Shown: positions 9,148-18,576 of the stretch, in pieces
How the letters are laid out: every line of letters starts with the position of its first letter
Position numbering within the stretch: the stretch's first letter is position 1
NCBI RefSeq assembly: GCF_013204855.1
Contig: NZ_JABMKZ010000008.1
Coordinates: 1 to 64,000 of the forward strand
Source: Paenibacillus alba
GTDB taxonomy: Bacteria; Bacillota; Bacilli; Paenibacillales; NBRC-103111
Direction of reading: 5' to 3'
Length of the DNA: 64,000 nt
Notes under the pieces: model-generated
What the model was told of the DNA's origin: nothing
The model's database searches: none
Seen by the model: only the letters and a program-made list of their open reading frames with translations
Program-made: the position numbers and the translations under genes

Positions 9148-10791
9148 ATGAAAAAAGGGTTAACAGCTTTAGTAGCGATTACGGCTTCTCTAGCGCTTCT
9201 AAGTGCATGTGCGGACAGCGGACAAAAGGGTGCAGATCCAAAGACGGAAGCAGGCGGTGACGATCAAGTAACCGCAGCAGGTGTATTCCCGATCACGAAA
9301 GAAAAGACGACGCTAAGGGTCATGGTCAAAGGCTCCAGCATTGTCGAAAACTTTGCAACGAACGAGTTCACCAAGTGGCTGGAGGAGAAAACGAACATTC
9401 ACATCGATTGGGAAGTCGCTCCGGAAAAAACATTTGCTGAGAAGCTTAACGTTTCACTCGCAAGCGGCGACTATCCGGACGTGCTGCTTAATATGAGCGT
9501 AACGCCGGTTCAGCAGTCGATTTACGGCAAGGATGGCGTGTTTATTCCACTTAACCCATACATTGATAAATACGGCGTGGAAATGAAAAAGATGTTCGAG
9601 CAGGTTTCCTATGTCAAAGATTTGATTACGATGCCTGACGGCAAAATTTATTCGGTCCCTCAGGTGAATGATTGCTACCACTGCTCGCTTGGTCAAAAAA
9701 TGTGGATTAATCAAACATGGCTAGACAAGCTCGGATTAAAAATGCCGGAAACGACGGACGAGTTTTATCAAGTACTCAAAGCTTTTAAAGAAAAAGATCC
9801 TAACGGAAACGGCAAGGCAGATGAGATCCCGCTTGTCGGCGCTACCAACGGCCCCTCCTCGACATTGGACTTGTTTCTGACCAGCGCTTTTATCGAGAAG
9901 GATTTCAACTTGAAATTTGTTAAGGATGGCAAGATTCAAGTTGCCTATAATCAACCGGAGTGGAAGGAATCTTTGAAGTATATTCATAAGCTGTTTGCTG
10001 AAGGTTTAATATCTCCGCAATCGTTTACACAGGATAGAAACCAGTTGAAACAAATGGGCATGAACCCGGAGATCCCGATCGCAGGAGCTATCGCCTCCCA
10101 AAACCAAACGGTATTTGTCGATGCGGATAACCCGAGATTCAAAGACTATGTATCCGTGCCGCCACTCAAAGGACCGTCTGGCATACGCTCAACTGCGTAT
10201 AATCCATATGCGGTATCTACAGGTCAATACGTGATTACCAATAAGGCCAAAAATCCTGCTGCCGCATTCCGTATGGCTGACTTGCTGCTTTCAGAAGAAG
10301 CGACGCTGCGCAGCACGCAGGGCCGTCCTGATCAGGAATGGGTGCGTCCGGCGCAAGGAGAGCTTGGCGTTAATGGGAAACAAGCGAAGTGGAAACCGAT
10401 TGCCACGTTTGGCAAGCTGCAGAACATCCACTGGGCACAGGCGGGGCCGTCGCTGCGAACCAACGATTTGCGATTAAGTGTGGTAGCGGATCCAAAAAAT
10501 TCACTTGAACTTATTTTGTATAATGAAACCAAAAAATACGAGCCATACGCAACCGATCCGAGCAAAATTGTGCCGCCATTGTTCTTCACCAACGAACAAG
10601 CGGAGGAGCTTTCTACGCTCGAGAAGACGCTTACGGACTACCGCACTGAGTTTTTTGCGAAGACGGTTACAGGATCGCTGGACATTGACAAGGAGTGGAA
10701 CAACTATTTGAGCACTCTGGACAAAATGAACATCAAACGCTACCTAGAAATTTATCAGCAAGCCTATACCCAGTATAAATCAAAAAAGTAG
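9148..10791 (+). CDS. Sugar-binding lipoprotein of the ABC importer
   Basis: A 547-residue extracellular solute-binding protein. The signal peptide ends in a lipobox (LLSAC), giving lipid-anchored Cys21. It has an EF-hand-like calcium loop DPNGNGKADEIP at about residues 217-228, typical of the large LipO/YtcQ binding proteins paired with LplB/YtcP permeases. The ATG at 9148 follows AAAGGGGG. Here the binding protein comes after the permeases, the reverse of the other four importers in this window. The gene lies only 44 nt before the sulfatase gene, linking uptake to desulfation. Confidence 0.9.
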   Translation: MKKGLTALVAITASLALLSACADSGQKGADPKTEAGGDDQVTAAGVFPITKEKTTLRVMVKGSSIVENFATNEFTKWLEEKTNIHIDWEVAPEKTFAEKLNVSLASGDYPDVLLNMSVTPVQQSIYGKDGVFIPLNPYIDKYGVEMKKMFEQVSYVKDLITMPDGKIYSVPQVNDCYHCSLGQKMWINQTWLDKLGLKMPETTDEFYQVLKAFKEKDPNGNGKADEIPLVGATNGPSSTLDLFLTSAFIEKDFNLKFVKDGKIQVAYNQPEWKESLKYIHKLFAEGLISPQSFTQDRNQLKQMGMNPEIPIAGAIASQNQTVFVDADNPRFKDYVSVPPLKGPSGIRSTAYNPYAVSTGQYVITNKAKNPAAAFRMADLLLSEEATLRSTQGRPDQEWVRPAQGELGVNGKQAKWKPIATFGKLQNIHWAQAGPSLRTNDLRLSVVADPKNSLELILYNETKKYEPYATDPSKIVPPLFFTNEQAEELSTLEKTLTDYRTEFFAKTVTGSLDIDKEWNNYLSTLDKMNIKRYLEIYQQAYTQYKSKK

Positions 10792-10835
10792 CCGCATCCA
10801 AAGAGCAATCCTGTCTCGTGAGAGTGAGGTAGAAA

Positions 10836-12272
10836 ATGAAAGAAAAGAACATGAAGAAGCTTTCACCCGGAGGACCGTTACATGTAAATCCTTCACCCCG
10901 TAAACCTAATGTGGTGTTTCTCATAGCGGACGATCATCGTGGTGAAGCTATTGGCGCGTTCGGCAATGAAACGGTGCAGACGCCTGTATTGGATTCGCTG
11001 GCTGCCAGCGGGACATCTTGCCGTAACACGCATATATTCGGCGGTCTAAGCGGAGCGGTTTGCGCGCCGAGCAGAGCGTGCGTCCATACGGGCATCCCGA
11101 TCTTCCGGGCGATGATCGGCAAAGACATGATGAACCGGGAGCATTCGAACGTTATTCGTCCGGATGTTCGGCTCATGCCGCAAACGATGCAGGATGCCGG
11201 GTACCTGACGCATGCGATCGGCAAATGGCATAACGACAAGGCAAGCTTCGCCCGAAGTTTCGAGGGAGGAGATAAGCTGGCTTTTCGCGGAATGAGCGAG
11301 CATACGCAGGTGCCTGTGCACGACTTTGACGTGACTGGGGCTTATCCGAAGGAACAGGAGTATGTGGAACATACGTTCTCTACGGAGCTGTTTACGGACG
11401 CTGCCGTCAACTTTATTGAGGATTACCAGGAGGACCGGCCGTTTTTCCTGTATGTAGCTTATACCGCGCCGCATGATCCACGAACGGCGCCAGAGCCGTA
11501 TGCAAGCATGTACGACAAATCCGGCATTCGGCTGCCTCCGAACTTTGTGCGGGAGCATCCATTCGATACCGGCGATATGACGGTTAGGGATGAGAAGCTT
11601 GCAGGATGGCCGAGGGACGAAGACGAAATTCGTGGGCATATAGCGGATTACTATGCGATGATAAGCCATATGGACGCGCAAATCGGTAGAGTCATCGAAG
11701 CGCTGAAGGCTAAGGGCATCAATGACGATACGCTTATCGTGTATACGGCTGATCATGGCTTGGCGGTCGGACAGCACGGACTGATGGGCAAACAGAACCT
11801 TTACGAGCATAGCGTGCGCATACCGCTTATCTTCCGGGGACCAGGCGTGCCGGAGGGCAAGCAGGAGCTTGCGCTGGCCAGCAATATCGATATTTTTCCT
11901 ACCGTTGCCGGGTTATGCGGCGTCGACCTGCCGGAGGAGACGGAAGGCATAAGTCTATGTCCCATCTTTGCAGAGGAAAGTGATAGCGTTCGCGGTATCG
12001 TGGGCTCGGTTTATCGAGATGTCCAGCGGATGGTCACGGACGGAAGATGGAAGCTGATCCGTTATTATCGCTCGCCGGAAACGAACACAGGAACGGAACG
12101 AATCCAGCTGTTCGATCTGCTGAGCGATCCTTGGGAAACGCAAGATTTGTCGGCAGAGCCGGCAAATGCCGGGGTCATCGAACGGCTTGCCTCCGAATTG
12201 GCTTCATGGATGCAAGCCAGCGGCGATATCATGCAGGATAAGCCGGTGATTCCTGCTGCACCCTTGGCTTGA
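10836..12272 (+). CDS. Type I (formylglycine) sulfatase, cytoplasmic
   Basis: A 478-residue arylsulfatase-family enzyme. The catalytic C76 lies in C-A-P-S-R, the site converted to formylglycine. Metal-binding D32-D33 (IADDH) and the later TADHG and GKQNLYEHS motifs complete the family pattern. There is no signal peptide. It should remove sulfate esters from an imported sugar, so the substrate of this locus is probably a sulfated glycan. A maturation enzyme (FGE or anSME) must be encoded elsewhere. It has the same orientation as the importer genes and is probably in the same operon. Confidence 0.9.
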   Translation: MKEKNMKKLSPGGPLHVNPSPRKPNVVFLIADDHRGEAIGAFGNETVQTPVLDSLAASGTSCRNTHIFGGLSGAVCAPSRACVHTGIPIFRAMIGKDMMNREHSNVIRPDVRLMPQTMQDAGYLTHAIGKWHNDKASFARSFEGGDKLAFRGMSEHTQVPVHDFDVTGAYPKEQEYVEHTFSTELFTDAAVNFIEDYQEDRPFFLYVAYTAPHDPRTAPEPYASMYDKSGIRLPPNFVREHPFDTGDMTVRDEKLAGWPRDEDEIRGHIADYYAMISHMDAQIGRVIEALKAKGINDDTLIVYTADHGLAVGQHGLMGKQNLYEHSVRIPLIFRGPGVPEGKQELALASNIDIFPTVAGLCGVDLPEETEGISLCPIFAEESDSVRGIVGSVYRDVQRMVTDGRWKLIRYYRSPETNTGTERIQLFDLLSDPWETQDLSAEPANAGVIERLASELASWMQASGDIMQDKPVIPAAPLA

Positions 12273-12287
12273 GCCTTATCATAAAGA

Positions 12288-12313
12288 GTCGCGGAAATCG
12301 CGGCTTTTATTTT
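12288..12313 (+). terminator. Probable terminator after the sulfatase gene
   Basis: The stem GTCGCG/CGCGGC around GAAAT is followed by TTTTATTTT. The 6-bp stem with one G-U pair makes it moderate in strength. Confidence 0.55.
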
Positions 12314-12332
12314 AATTTAACATTTGGAGTGA

Positions 12333-12423
12333 GCGAGGAGTTACCGGCTGTTTCGCGCGGAGTTACCCGTCTGCCTTGCGCGGAGCTACCAGACAGCCTT
12401 GCGCGGAGCTAAGGGAACTACAG
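12333..12423. repeat. Four tandem 22-23-bp repeats
   Basis: The word GCGMGGAGYTA begins at 12333, 12355, 12378 and 12401, giving four tandem units of 22-23 bp (GCGCGGAGCTACC-type). They lie in the gap between the sulfatase and SGNH genes. No reading frame is present. Confidence 0.75.
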
Positions 12424-12592
12424 GGCGCTATTCCAGTCAAAAGTGTCAATATTGCGAGGGTGAGGGAACTGTAGTACGCTATTTTGCCGTTTGGTGGGAA
12501 ATTCAGCGCTTTTGGTGGAAATAAGGCCCTGTAGTTCCGCTAGCCCTCTAGCATCTCTGCTTTTTGCCTAAATAGCGTCCTACAGTTCCTTT
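12412..12592. repeat. Two direct and two inverted GGAACTACAGGGCGCTATT elements
   Basis: Direct copies lie at 12412-12432 and 12463-12483 (AGGGAACTRYAGKRCGCTATT). Inverted copies lie at about 12524-12536 and 12571-12590. The nested arrangement could fold into one long hairpin of about 180 nt. It occupies the rest of the 12273-12696 gap, which holds no gene. Confidence 0.7.
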
Positions 12593-12696
12593 ATATAGAG
12601 AGAATAAGGCAGCTGAACGAGCATATTACAAAAAGTCCCACATTGGCAGAATAGTAATTTTCTAGCTTGCCTATATACAAAGAGGTGAATGGAAGC

Positions 12697-13686
12697 ATGC
12701 AAACGATTGAACTAAATAAAGAGTGGTTTCGGGGGGCCGTTTCCATCGAAACGACGGACACTGGACTCCGGCCATGGCGATTACCGCATGATCAGCTCAG
12801 CTTATTTGCCTCTAAATTGGTGGAGAAGGCAGGGGAAGCAGCGGGGGTTAGAGTTGCTTTTATAAGCGATTCAACTTCAGTGGAGCTGCATGTCGCTAGA
12901 ATGGACAAAGATATACGGTTTGCCATCGTGATTGAAGATGAATTAGTCGAAACCAAATCCCTCCTTGCAGGAGAAGAAATTTGTTTATTTACTAACTTGC
13001 CACGCAGCATGAAGAGGGTTGATATTTATTTGTCGCAAGATGCTGCCGTCATTGTAAAAGCACTGAAAGTCGATGAAGGGGCATCGGCCGCTCCCTTGCC
13101 AAACAATCAGCCCCGGTGGGTTGCCTACGGCAGCTCGATTACGCACTGCAGCTCAGCTGAAAGTCCGGCTCTGACTTGGCCGGCAATCGTAGCACGCAGC
13201 AAAGGTTGGGACCTGACCTGTATGGGATTTGCTGGACAATGCCATTTGGAACCGATGGTTGCTCGCGTCATCCGTGACCTTCCCGCTGACGTTATTTCCA
13301 TGTGCCTCGGCATTAATGTAATGGGCGGCAATAGTTTAAATATCCGGACGTTTCGTTCGGCTATTATTGGCATGGTGTCGATCATTCGGGAAAAGCATCG
13401 CAACACGCCCCTATTTTTATTTTCGCCTATTTATTGCCCTCACAGGGAAACAGATGAAAACATAGTAGGGATGAACTTGGTTGCAATGAGGCAAGAAATC
13501 CAGGAAGCGGTGACTATTTTAACTTCTTACGGGGATTCCAATCTTACCTATATAGACGGTCTGGAAATTCTTGGAGAAACTTATGTTGGCATGCTGCCAG
13601 ACCACCTGCATCCGAATACGGAAGGGAATAAAATGATGGCAAAACATATACTAGATAAATGGATAGGAGTACAAAACAATGGTTAG
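12697..13686 (+). CDS. SGNH/GDSL-type esterase
   Basis: A 329-residue protein. The C-terminal two thirds is an SGNH hydrolase: block I is YGSSITH with candidate nucleophile S147, block II is G178, block III is LGIN (N207), and the D-x-x-H-P motif is DHLHPN. The first 130 residues look like a beta-sandwich, an arrangement seen in carbohydrate esterase family CE2. It lacks a signal peptide. It probably removes acetyl or similar ester groups from imported oligosaccharides. The ATG at 12697 follows AGAGGTG. The stop codon overlaps the next gene by a few bases. Confidence 0.75.
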   Translation: MQTIELNKEWFRGAVSIETTDTGLRPWRLPHDQLSLFASKLVEKAGEAAGVRVAFISDSTSVELHVARMDKDIRFAIVIEDELVETKSLLAGEEICLFTNLPRSMKRVDIYLSQDAAVIVKALKVDEGASAAPLPNNQPRWVAYGSSITHCSSAESPALTWPAIVARSKGWDLTCMGFAGQCHLEPMVARVIRDLPADVISMCLGINVMGGNSLNIRTFRSAIIGMVSIIREKHRNTPLFLFSPIYCPHRETDENIVGMNLVAMRQEIQEAVTILTSYGDSNLTYIDGLEILGETYVGMLPDHLHPNTEGNKMMAKHILDKWIGVQNNG

Positions 13687-14713
13687 AAAAATGTCTGTTC
13701 CACCCATGCAGTTGGTCGATTATGATGGAGAGGGTACGCAGTTGTGCGCCGTTGTGGAGGAAATTGGGACTATCACGTTAAAAAGGGCGCTAATTCCCGA
13801 GCCTGCTGAAGGAGAAGTAAGGGTAAAGGTGAAATGGGTAGGGATATGCGGCAGTGATGTGGAAGTATTTCGCGGGGCTCGCGAGCCGGAGTTTGTCTCG
13901 TATCCGACAAGGCTTGGCCATGAAGTGGCTGGCGTTATCGATAAAGTAGGACCCAATGTCATCGGTCTTAAGGTGGGAGATCCTGTAGCACTTCGCTATA
14001 TTTGGGGAGCCTTCGCTGAATATGTTTGCTGTACGCCTTTTTCTGTCAAAGTTCTTCCGCAGGCGCTTCCTCTCATTGAAGGATCGCTGATTGAGGTGCT
14101 TCCCGGCATTATTCATGCGGCAGAGCTTGGCGATATTTCCCCTCACAAAAATGTGCTGATCACTGGACAAGGCGTCAGCGGCTTGGTGATGACGCAGGTA
14201 GTTAGCTTGTATAGTCCGCGGAACCTTGTGGTAACGGATTTGTTTGACGAAAAGCTGGAACTTGCCCGTAAGTACGGGGCAACCCATACCTATAAGATGC
14301 CGTCGCCAGACGCGAATACGATGGACATTTTGGGCAAAGATTTCCCGGATGGCTTCGATGTGGTCATTCCCTGCTTGCTGGAGGGGGACGGGATGGTTGA
14401 TGCGATCGATGCGGCTTCCCAGAATGGGCGAATCGTCATGTACGGGTGCATTGGGACTTGCCATAAGCCAGTCGATTTCTTTAAAATTCACAAGAAGAGG
14501 CTCGACATTTTCTCAACGGAACCGAAGCGGGATATCGATAATCGCCATTATTTCGACAAAGGCTTGCAGCTGGTGCTGGATGGACTCGTCAATACGGAGG
14601 AAATGATCACGCATGTGGTCCACTTAAGCAACATTGCCGAAGCGTTTAAGCTGCGTAATGAGCATAAAGGCGACACGATTCATGTCATGATCGATTGTGA
14701 AACGAACGTATGA
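13679..14713 (+). CDS. Medium-chain alcohol/polyol dehydrogenase
   Basis: A 344-residue MDR-family NAD(P)-dependent oxidoreductase. It keeps catalytic-zinc ligands in GICGSD and LGHEVAG and a Rossmann motif GQGVSG. It lacks the usual four-Cys structural-zinc loop after the HE motif; that segment reads ALRYIWGAFAEYVCC. Start codons at 13679 or 13691 are both possible, and the gene overlaps the SGNH gene. It probably oxidises or reduces a sugar or uronic acid released by the neighbouring enzymes. The exact substrate is not readable. Confidence 0.8.
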   Translation: MVRKMSVPPMQLVDYDGEGTQLCAVVEEIGTITLKRALIPEPAEGEVRVKVKWVGICGSDVEVFRGAREPEFVSYPTRLGHEVAGVIDKVGPNVIGLKVGDPVALRYIWGAFAEYVCCTPFSVKVLPQALPLIEGSLIEVLPGIIHAAELGDISPHKNVLITGQGVSGLVMTQVVSLYSPRNLVVTDLFDEKLELARKYGATHTYKMPSPDANTMDILGKDFPDGFDVVIPCLLEGDGMVDAIDAASQNGRIVMYGCIGTCHKPVDFFKIHKKRLDIFSTEPKRDIDNRHYFDKGLQLVLDGLVNTEEMITHVVHLSNIAEAFKLRNEHKGDTIHVMIDCETNV

Positions 14714-14734
14714 TGCAAGGAGCGGGTATAAACC

Positions 14735-15862
14735 ATGATGAATCTAACAAAAGTATACGAGCAGAACGAACGCCTCTCCTTATTTGATACGAAGTGGATT
14801 ATCCAGCAAGCCGATGCGTCGCTGAAGGAAAGCCCCATTTCTATTACGAGTGCAAGAGCTGCCAAAAGCGAAGGCGGCCTGCACGATTATTATTCGAACG
14901 GTGATTACTGGTGGCCAAACCCCGACACCGCAGACGGACTGCCTTATGTACGCCTCGATGGTGAAAGCAATCCCGATAATTTCGACAGCCATCGGCTGTT
15001 ATTGCGAAGCATGAGAACCCATGTGGCGAACTTGGCTGCTGGGTATTCAGTGACGGGAAACGAGGCCTACGCAGAGAAAGCGGTAAAGTTTTTACAGGAG
15101 TTTTTCCTGAATGAAGCGACGAAGATGCATCCGCATCTCCTCTATGCGCAAGCCATACCCGGTATTTGCTCCGGCAGAGGTATAGGTATTATTGATACCC
15201 TGCATTTGATCGATGTGCCGTTCGCTATTGAGGCTCTGAAAGCTTCAACTCGCATGACCGCCGACATGTATCAGGGACTTCAGATGTGGTTTGCCGACTA
15301 TTTAACATGGATGAGCACACATGAGAATGGCATTGAAGAGATGAATGCGCCTAATAACCATGGGGTTTGCTGGTTCGTGCAGGCGGCAGCTTTTGGCTGG
15401 TTTACGAATAACGAAGAAATGCTTCGCTTTTGCAGGCAAAAGTACAAAGAATCGCTGCTCCCTGACCAAATGGCCCCAGACGGCAGCTTCCCGCGTGAGT
15501 TAGCGCGCACGAAACCGTATGGCTACGCGATTTTCGTGCTGGATAATATGGTGACGCTGTGTCACATTCTTTCGACGCCGGAACATAATTTGTGGAACTT
15601 CGTGCTGCCTGATGGTCGTGGAATCCGCAAAGGTCTGTCCTATCTGTTCCCTTATTTGCAGGATAAGTCCACTTGGCCGTATCCTCCGGACGTAGAGCAT
15701 TTCGAGGGCTGGCCGGCTAAGGTTTCATCGCTGTTATTTGCAGGGCTGGCGCTTGACAGCAAGGCTTATATAGAACTGTGGAACAGCCTTGATTCGGACC
15801 CTTCGGACATGGAAGTTCGTCGCAACATTGCGATCCGCCAGCCCTTGCTGTGGGTAAGATAG
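14735..15862 (+). CDS. Alginate-lyase-family protein (PF05426-like)
   Basis: A 375-residue alpha-helical protein resembling the alginate lyase family. It has the opening motif GLHDYYSNGDYWWPNPD, a central YAQAIPGICSGRGIG with R148, and N207-N208-H209 where the family places catalytic Asn/His. There is no signal peptide, unlike classical secreted alginate lyases, so it is likely an oligouronate lyase acting inside the cell. AAGGAGCGGG precedes ATG. It is the last gene of the cluster. Activity on alginate itself is not implied. Confidence 0.75.
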   Translation: MMNLTKVYEQNERLSLFDTKWIIQQADASLKESPISITSARAAKSEGGLHDYYSNGDYWWPNPDTADGLPYVRLDGESNPDNFDSHRLLLRSMRTHVANLAAGYSVTGNEAYAEKAVKFLQEFFLNEATKMHPHLLYAQAIPGICSGRGIGIIDTLHLIDVPFAIEALKASTRMTADMYQGLQMWFADYLTWMSTHENGIEEMNAPNNHGVCWFVQAAAFGWFTNNEEMLRFCRQKYKESLLPDQMAPDGSFPRELARTKPYGYAIFVLDNMVTLCHILSTPEHNLWNFVLPDGRGIRKGLSYLFPYLQDKSTWPYPPDVEHFEGWPAKVSSLLFAGLALDSKAYIELWNSLDSDPSDMEVRRNIAIRQPLLWVR

Positions 15863-15867
15863 AATCA

Positions 15868-15908
15868 CCAAAAGGATCTTCGCTACCAGTGGAAGGTCCT
15901 TTTTGCTT
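15868..15908 (+). terminator. Terminator of the first glycan cluster
   Basis: The stem AAAGGATCTTC ... GGAAGGTCCTTT is followed by TTGCTTT. It lies directly after the alginate-lyase-family gene. Confidence 0.8.
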
Positions 15909-15991
15909 TGCGTACAGGTATTGCAACTTTGGTGAAGAGAAGATACAATTTCTAGTAAATTCGATTACGCGGAAGGGATGGTGATCTTGTT

Positions 15992-18355
15992 TTGAAAATG
16001 CCTTTTATTTTACGCCTTGTCCGCAGTCGCAAAAGTGCACTTTCGACGATAATCGCCTCCAATTTATTTATTCTTTTGATACCGCTTGCAATGGGGCTTT
16101 TTCTGTACGCAAAAGTAGAACAAAGCCTTGAGCGAAGCACGACAAAGTCCAATGCGGCCATGCTGGAGCAGTTGAAACTATCCCTCGATAACAAATTGTC
16201 GGAAGTGGATACGCTGATGCGGCAGGTTGTATTTGATCCGAAGCTGGATTATATGCTGCGAATCCCGGCCAACTCGAATGATTTTGACAAATATGAGTTT
16301 ATCCAATTCATGCGGGACAAGATGAGTAAGTATCACAGCATGACCAGCAATTTTATCCTCGATTACTACGTATATTTCGCAAGCAGTGATACGATTGTGA
16401 AATCGGATGTGGTAACGGACTCGCGGACCTTTTACTCGATCTATTACGCTTATAAGAATATGTCGTATGAGGGATGGCGCCAGTTGATGGATAAGGAGCA
16501 TAACATGTCTTATTTGCCCGTGGCTTCCCTATCTAGTGGGGCAGATCAGGCACCGAAGGATGTTGTCACGTATATACAAACACTTCCCATTCATTCACAA
16601 TCCCAAAATCTCGGCAATTTTACTGTATTGATTGATGTCGACCAGGTTAAGCAATTGTTCGCGCAGCTGGAATCGGCCAGCCATAGCTCCGTTTATATTA
16701 TTGACAACGCAGGCAATACGATTATGAGCAACAGCGAAGTTCCCTTTCCTTCCGATTTGTTAGGGCGCATTCAAGGAAGATCAGGTCCGTTTGATTACCG
16801 GCTCGGGAGTGTGGATCAGGTCGTTTCGGTCACATCCTCCCAAAAAGCAGGCTGGAAATATGTATCGATCATGCCCAACGATGTTTTTATGCAGCAGGTT
16901 AATCAAATTCAAAGCTGGTCAATCGGCCTGTTCATTCTCTGCTTGATTTGCGGTTTAGTGGCTGTCAGTATCGGCGCCTACCGCACGTATAAGCCTCTGC
17001 AGAAAACGGTAAACGCTATTATGCGCGGAAAAGAAATGATCAAACGTCCTTCCTCGAATGAATATGAGTTTATCCGGCAAACGATGGAAGGCTCCATTCA
17101 TGAAGAGAAAAACCTGCGCATGGCCTTAACGCAGCAAATCCCGTTTATACGAGCCAACTACTTGTCACGTCTTTTGAATGGTCGCATGGATGTGGACATA
17201 TCGATTGAGAATGGAGAATCACTGCAGTTTATGAATTTGACATTTATAAGCGAATGCTTTGCAGTCCTTATTGTCAAAATCGAGGATGGCTATGGCTTAG
17301 TGGAAGAAGATGAACAGCAATGGGCACATGCAAGGTTTATCATTTCCAATATCGGTACGGATCTGATTGCAGCCAACCATAAAGGGTTTTCCGTGGAACT
17401 CGACCGAGATCGCATTGCGCTTCTCATTAACCTGACAGCAAATCGGGAGAAATTCGCCGAATCGGATATCCGGGAAATCGCTGACTCGCTCTTCAGAATC
17501 ATCACGCAAAGGTTCCAAATCGGCATGACGATCGCCGTAGGCGGGATTCACTCGGGGCCTAAAGCCATACGCGATTCTTATCCCGAAGCACTGGCAGCCC
17601 TTGAATATAGGTTGATTCTTGGTAAACATACGACGATTCATTTTCAAGATATCCTCGAAGTGAAGCAGCACTACTATTATCCGCTTGAAGTTGAGATACA
17701 GCTCATTAACTTTGTTCGCGGCGGTGATGCAGAGAATGTGGAAAAGTTGTTGGACAAAATATATTCGATGAACTTCGATTCCAGCCATATCACGCCAGAG
17801 CTGGGCAGATGCCTATTTTTCAATGTGACAAGCACGCTCTTGAAAATTATTAATTCCACCAATACCAATCAAGATGAGGTGCTTGGCGCGGGTTTTGATC
17901 CCATCAAGGAAGTGTTCAGTTATCCAACTGCGCAAGGGATGTATACCAAGACAAAAGAGTTTTACGAGATGCTGACCCGCTCGTTTAATTTGGAACGATC
18001 CGATCACAGTGTTCAGAGACTTCAGGAGATCGTATGCATGGTCCATGATAACTTAGATGACTCTAACCTTGGTGTTGCCCAAATTGCTGAACGTATTCAG
18101 ATGACACCGCAATATCTCTCCACGTTTTTCAAAAAACATCAAGGGCAAAACTTGCTGGATTACATCACACATAAACGGATTGAACAAGCGAAGCAGTTAA
18201 TGGAAAACAAAGAACTGACGATCGTGCAGATCGCCAAGAAGATCGGCTACAATAACGATGTCGTCTTCATCCGAGCGTTCAAGAAGCTCGAGGGTGTAAC
18301 GCCGGGCAAATACCGGGAGACCATGCTGCCGGAAATCATCGGCGCAGATAAATAA
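15992..18355 (+). CDS. Membrane-bound AraC-type regulator with extracellular sensor domain
   Basis: A 787-residue one-component regulator. There is a transmembrane helix at about residues 20-42, a Cache-like extracellular domain, and a second helix near 305-330. A long cytoplasmic linker follows, and the last hundred residues form an AraC double helix-turn-helix (LGVAQIAERIQMTPQYLSTF ... YNNDVVFIRAFKKLEG). A TTG at 15992 or ATG at 15998 follows GGTGATC, a near-complete anti-Shine-Dalgarno match. It probably senses sugar outside the cell and directly activates the operon starting at 18577. Confidence 0.9.
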   Translation: MKMPFILRLVRSRKSALSTIIASNLFILLIPLAMGLFLYAKVEQSLERSTTKSNAAMLEQLKLSLDNKLSEVDTLMRQVVFDPKLDYMLRIPANSNDFDKYEFIQFMRDKMSKYHSMTSNFILDYYVYFASSDTIVKSDVVTDSRTFYSIYYAYKNMSYEGWRQLMDKEHNMSYLPVASLSSGADQAPKDVVTYIQTLPIHSQSQNLGNFTVLIDVDQVKQLFAQLESASHSSVYIIDNAGNTIMSNSEVPFPSDLLGRIQGRSGPFDYRLGSVDQVVSVTSSQKAGWKYVSIMPNDVFMQQVNQIQSWSIGLFILCLICGLVAVSIGAYRTYKPLQKTVNAIMRGKEMIKRPSSNEYEFIRQTMEGSIHEEKNLRMALTQQIPFIRANYLSRLLNGRMDVDISIENGESLQFMNLTFISECFAVLIVKIEDGYGLVEEDEQQWAHARFIISNIGTDLIAANHKGFSVELDRDRIALLINLTANREKFAESDIREIADSLFRIITQRFQIGMTIAVGGIHSGPKAIRDSYPEALAALEYRLILGKHTTIHFQDILEVKQHYYYPLEVEIQLINFVRGGDAENVEKLLDKIYSMNFDSSHITPELGRCLFFNVTSTLLKIINSTNTNQDEVLGAGFDPIKEVFSYPTAQGMYTKTKEFYEMLTRSFNLERSDHSVQRLQEIVCMVHDNLDDSNLGVAQIAERIQMTPQYLSTFFKKHQGQNLLDYITHKRIEQAKQLMENKELTIVQIAKKIGYNNDVVFIRAFKKLEGVTPGKYRETMLPEIIGADK

Positions 18356-18385
18356 AGCAGCCTCTTGGGGCTGCTTTATTTATTC
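18352..18385 (+). terminator. Terminator after the membrane AraC gene
   Basis: A 9-bp perfect stem AAAGCAGCC/GGCTGCTTT with loop TCTTGG is followed by ATTTATT. Confidence 0.85.
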
Positions 18386-18576
18386 ACAGCGGCTACTGAC
18401 GATTTCTAATACGGACTGATCATTTCTCTTCTTGCCCGGATTTCTTAGTAAAATACAACGCAAATGAGAACTAGGCAGTAGGCATGCCGGAGCAAGATAA
18501 GCATACTTGGAATCAGGTGCTGGATAACAGTCATCGGTGCCGATTTGGGTTACTCATATATAGGGAGGCAAGAAGA

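Noticed and set aside
14735-15862. Calling the lyase-family protein an alginate lyase in the strict sense
   Set aside because: Family resemblance alone does not fix the substrate, and it has no signal peptide and sits beside a sulfatase, unlike alginate-using loci.
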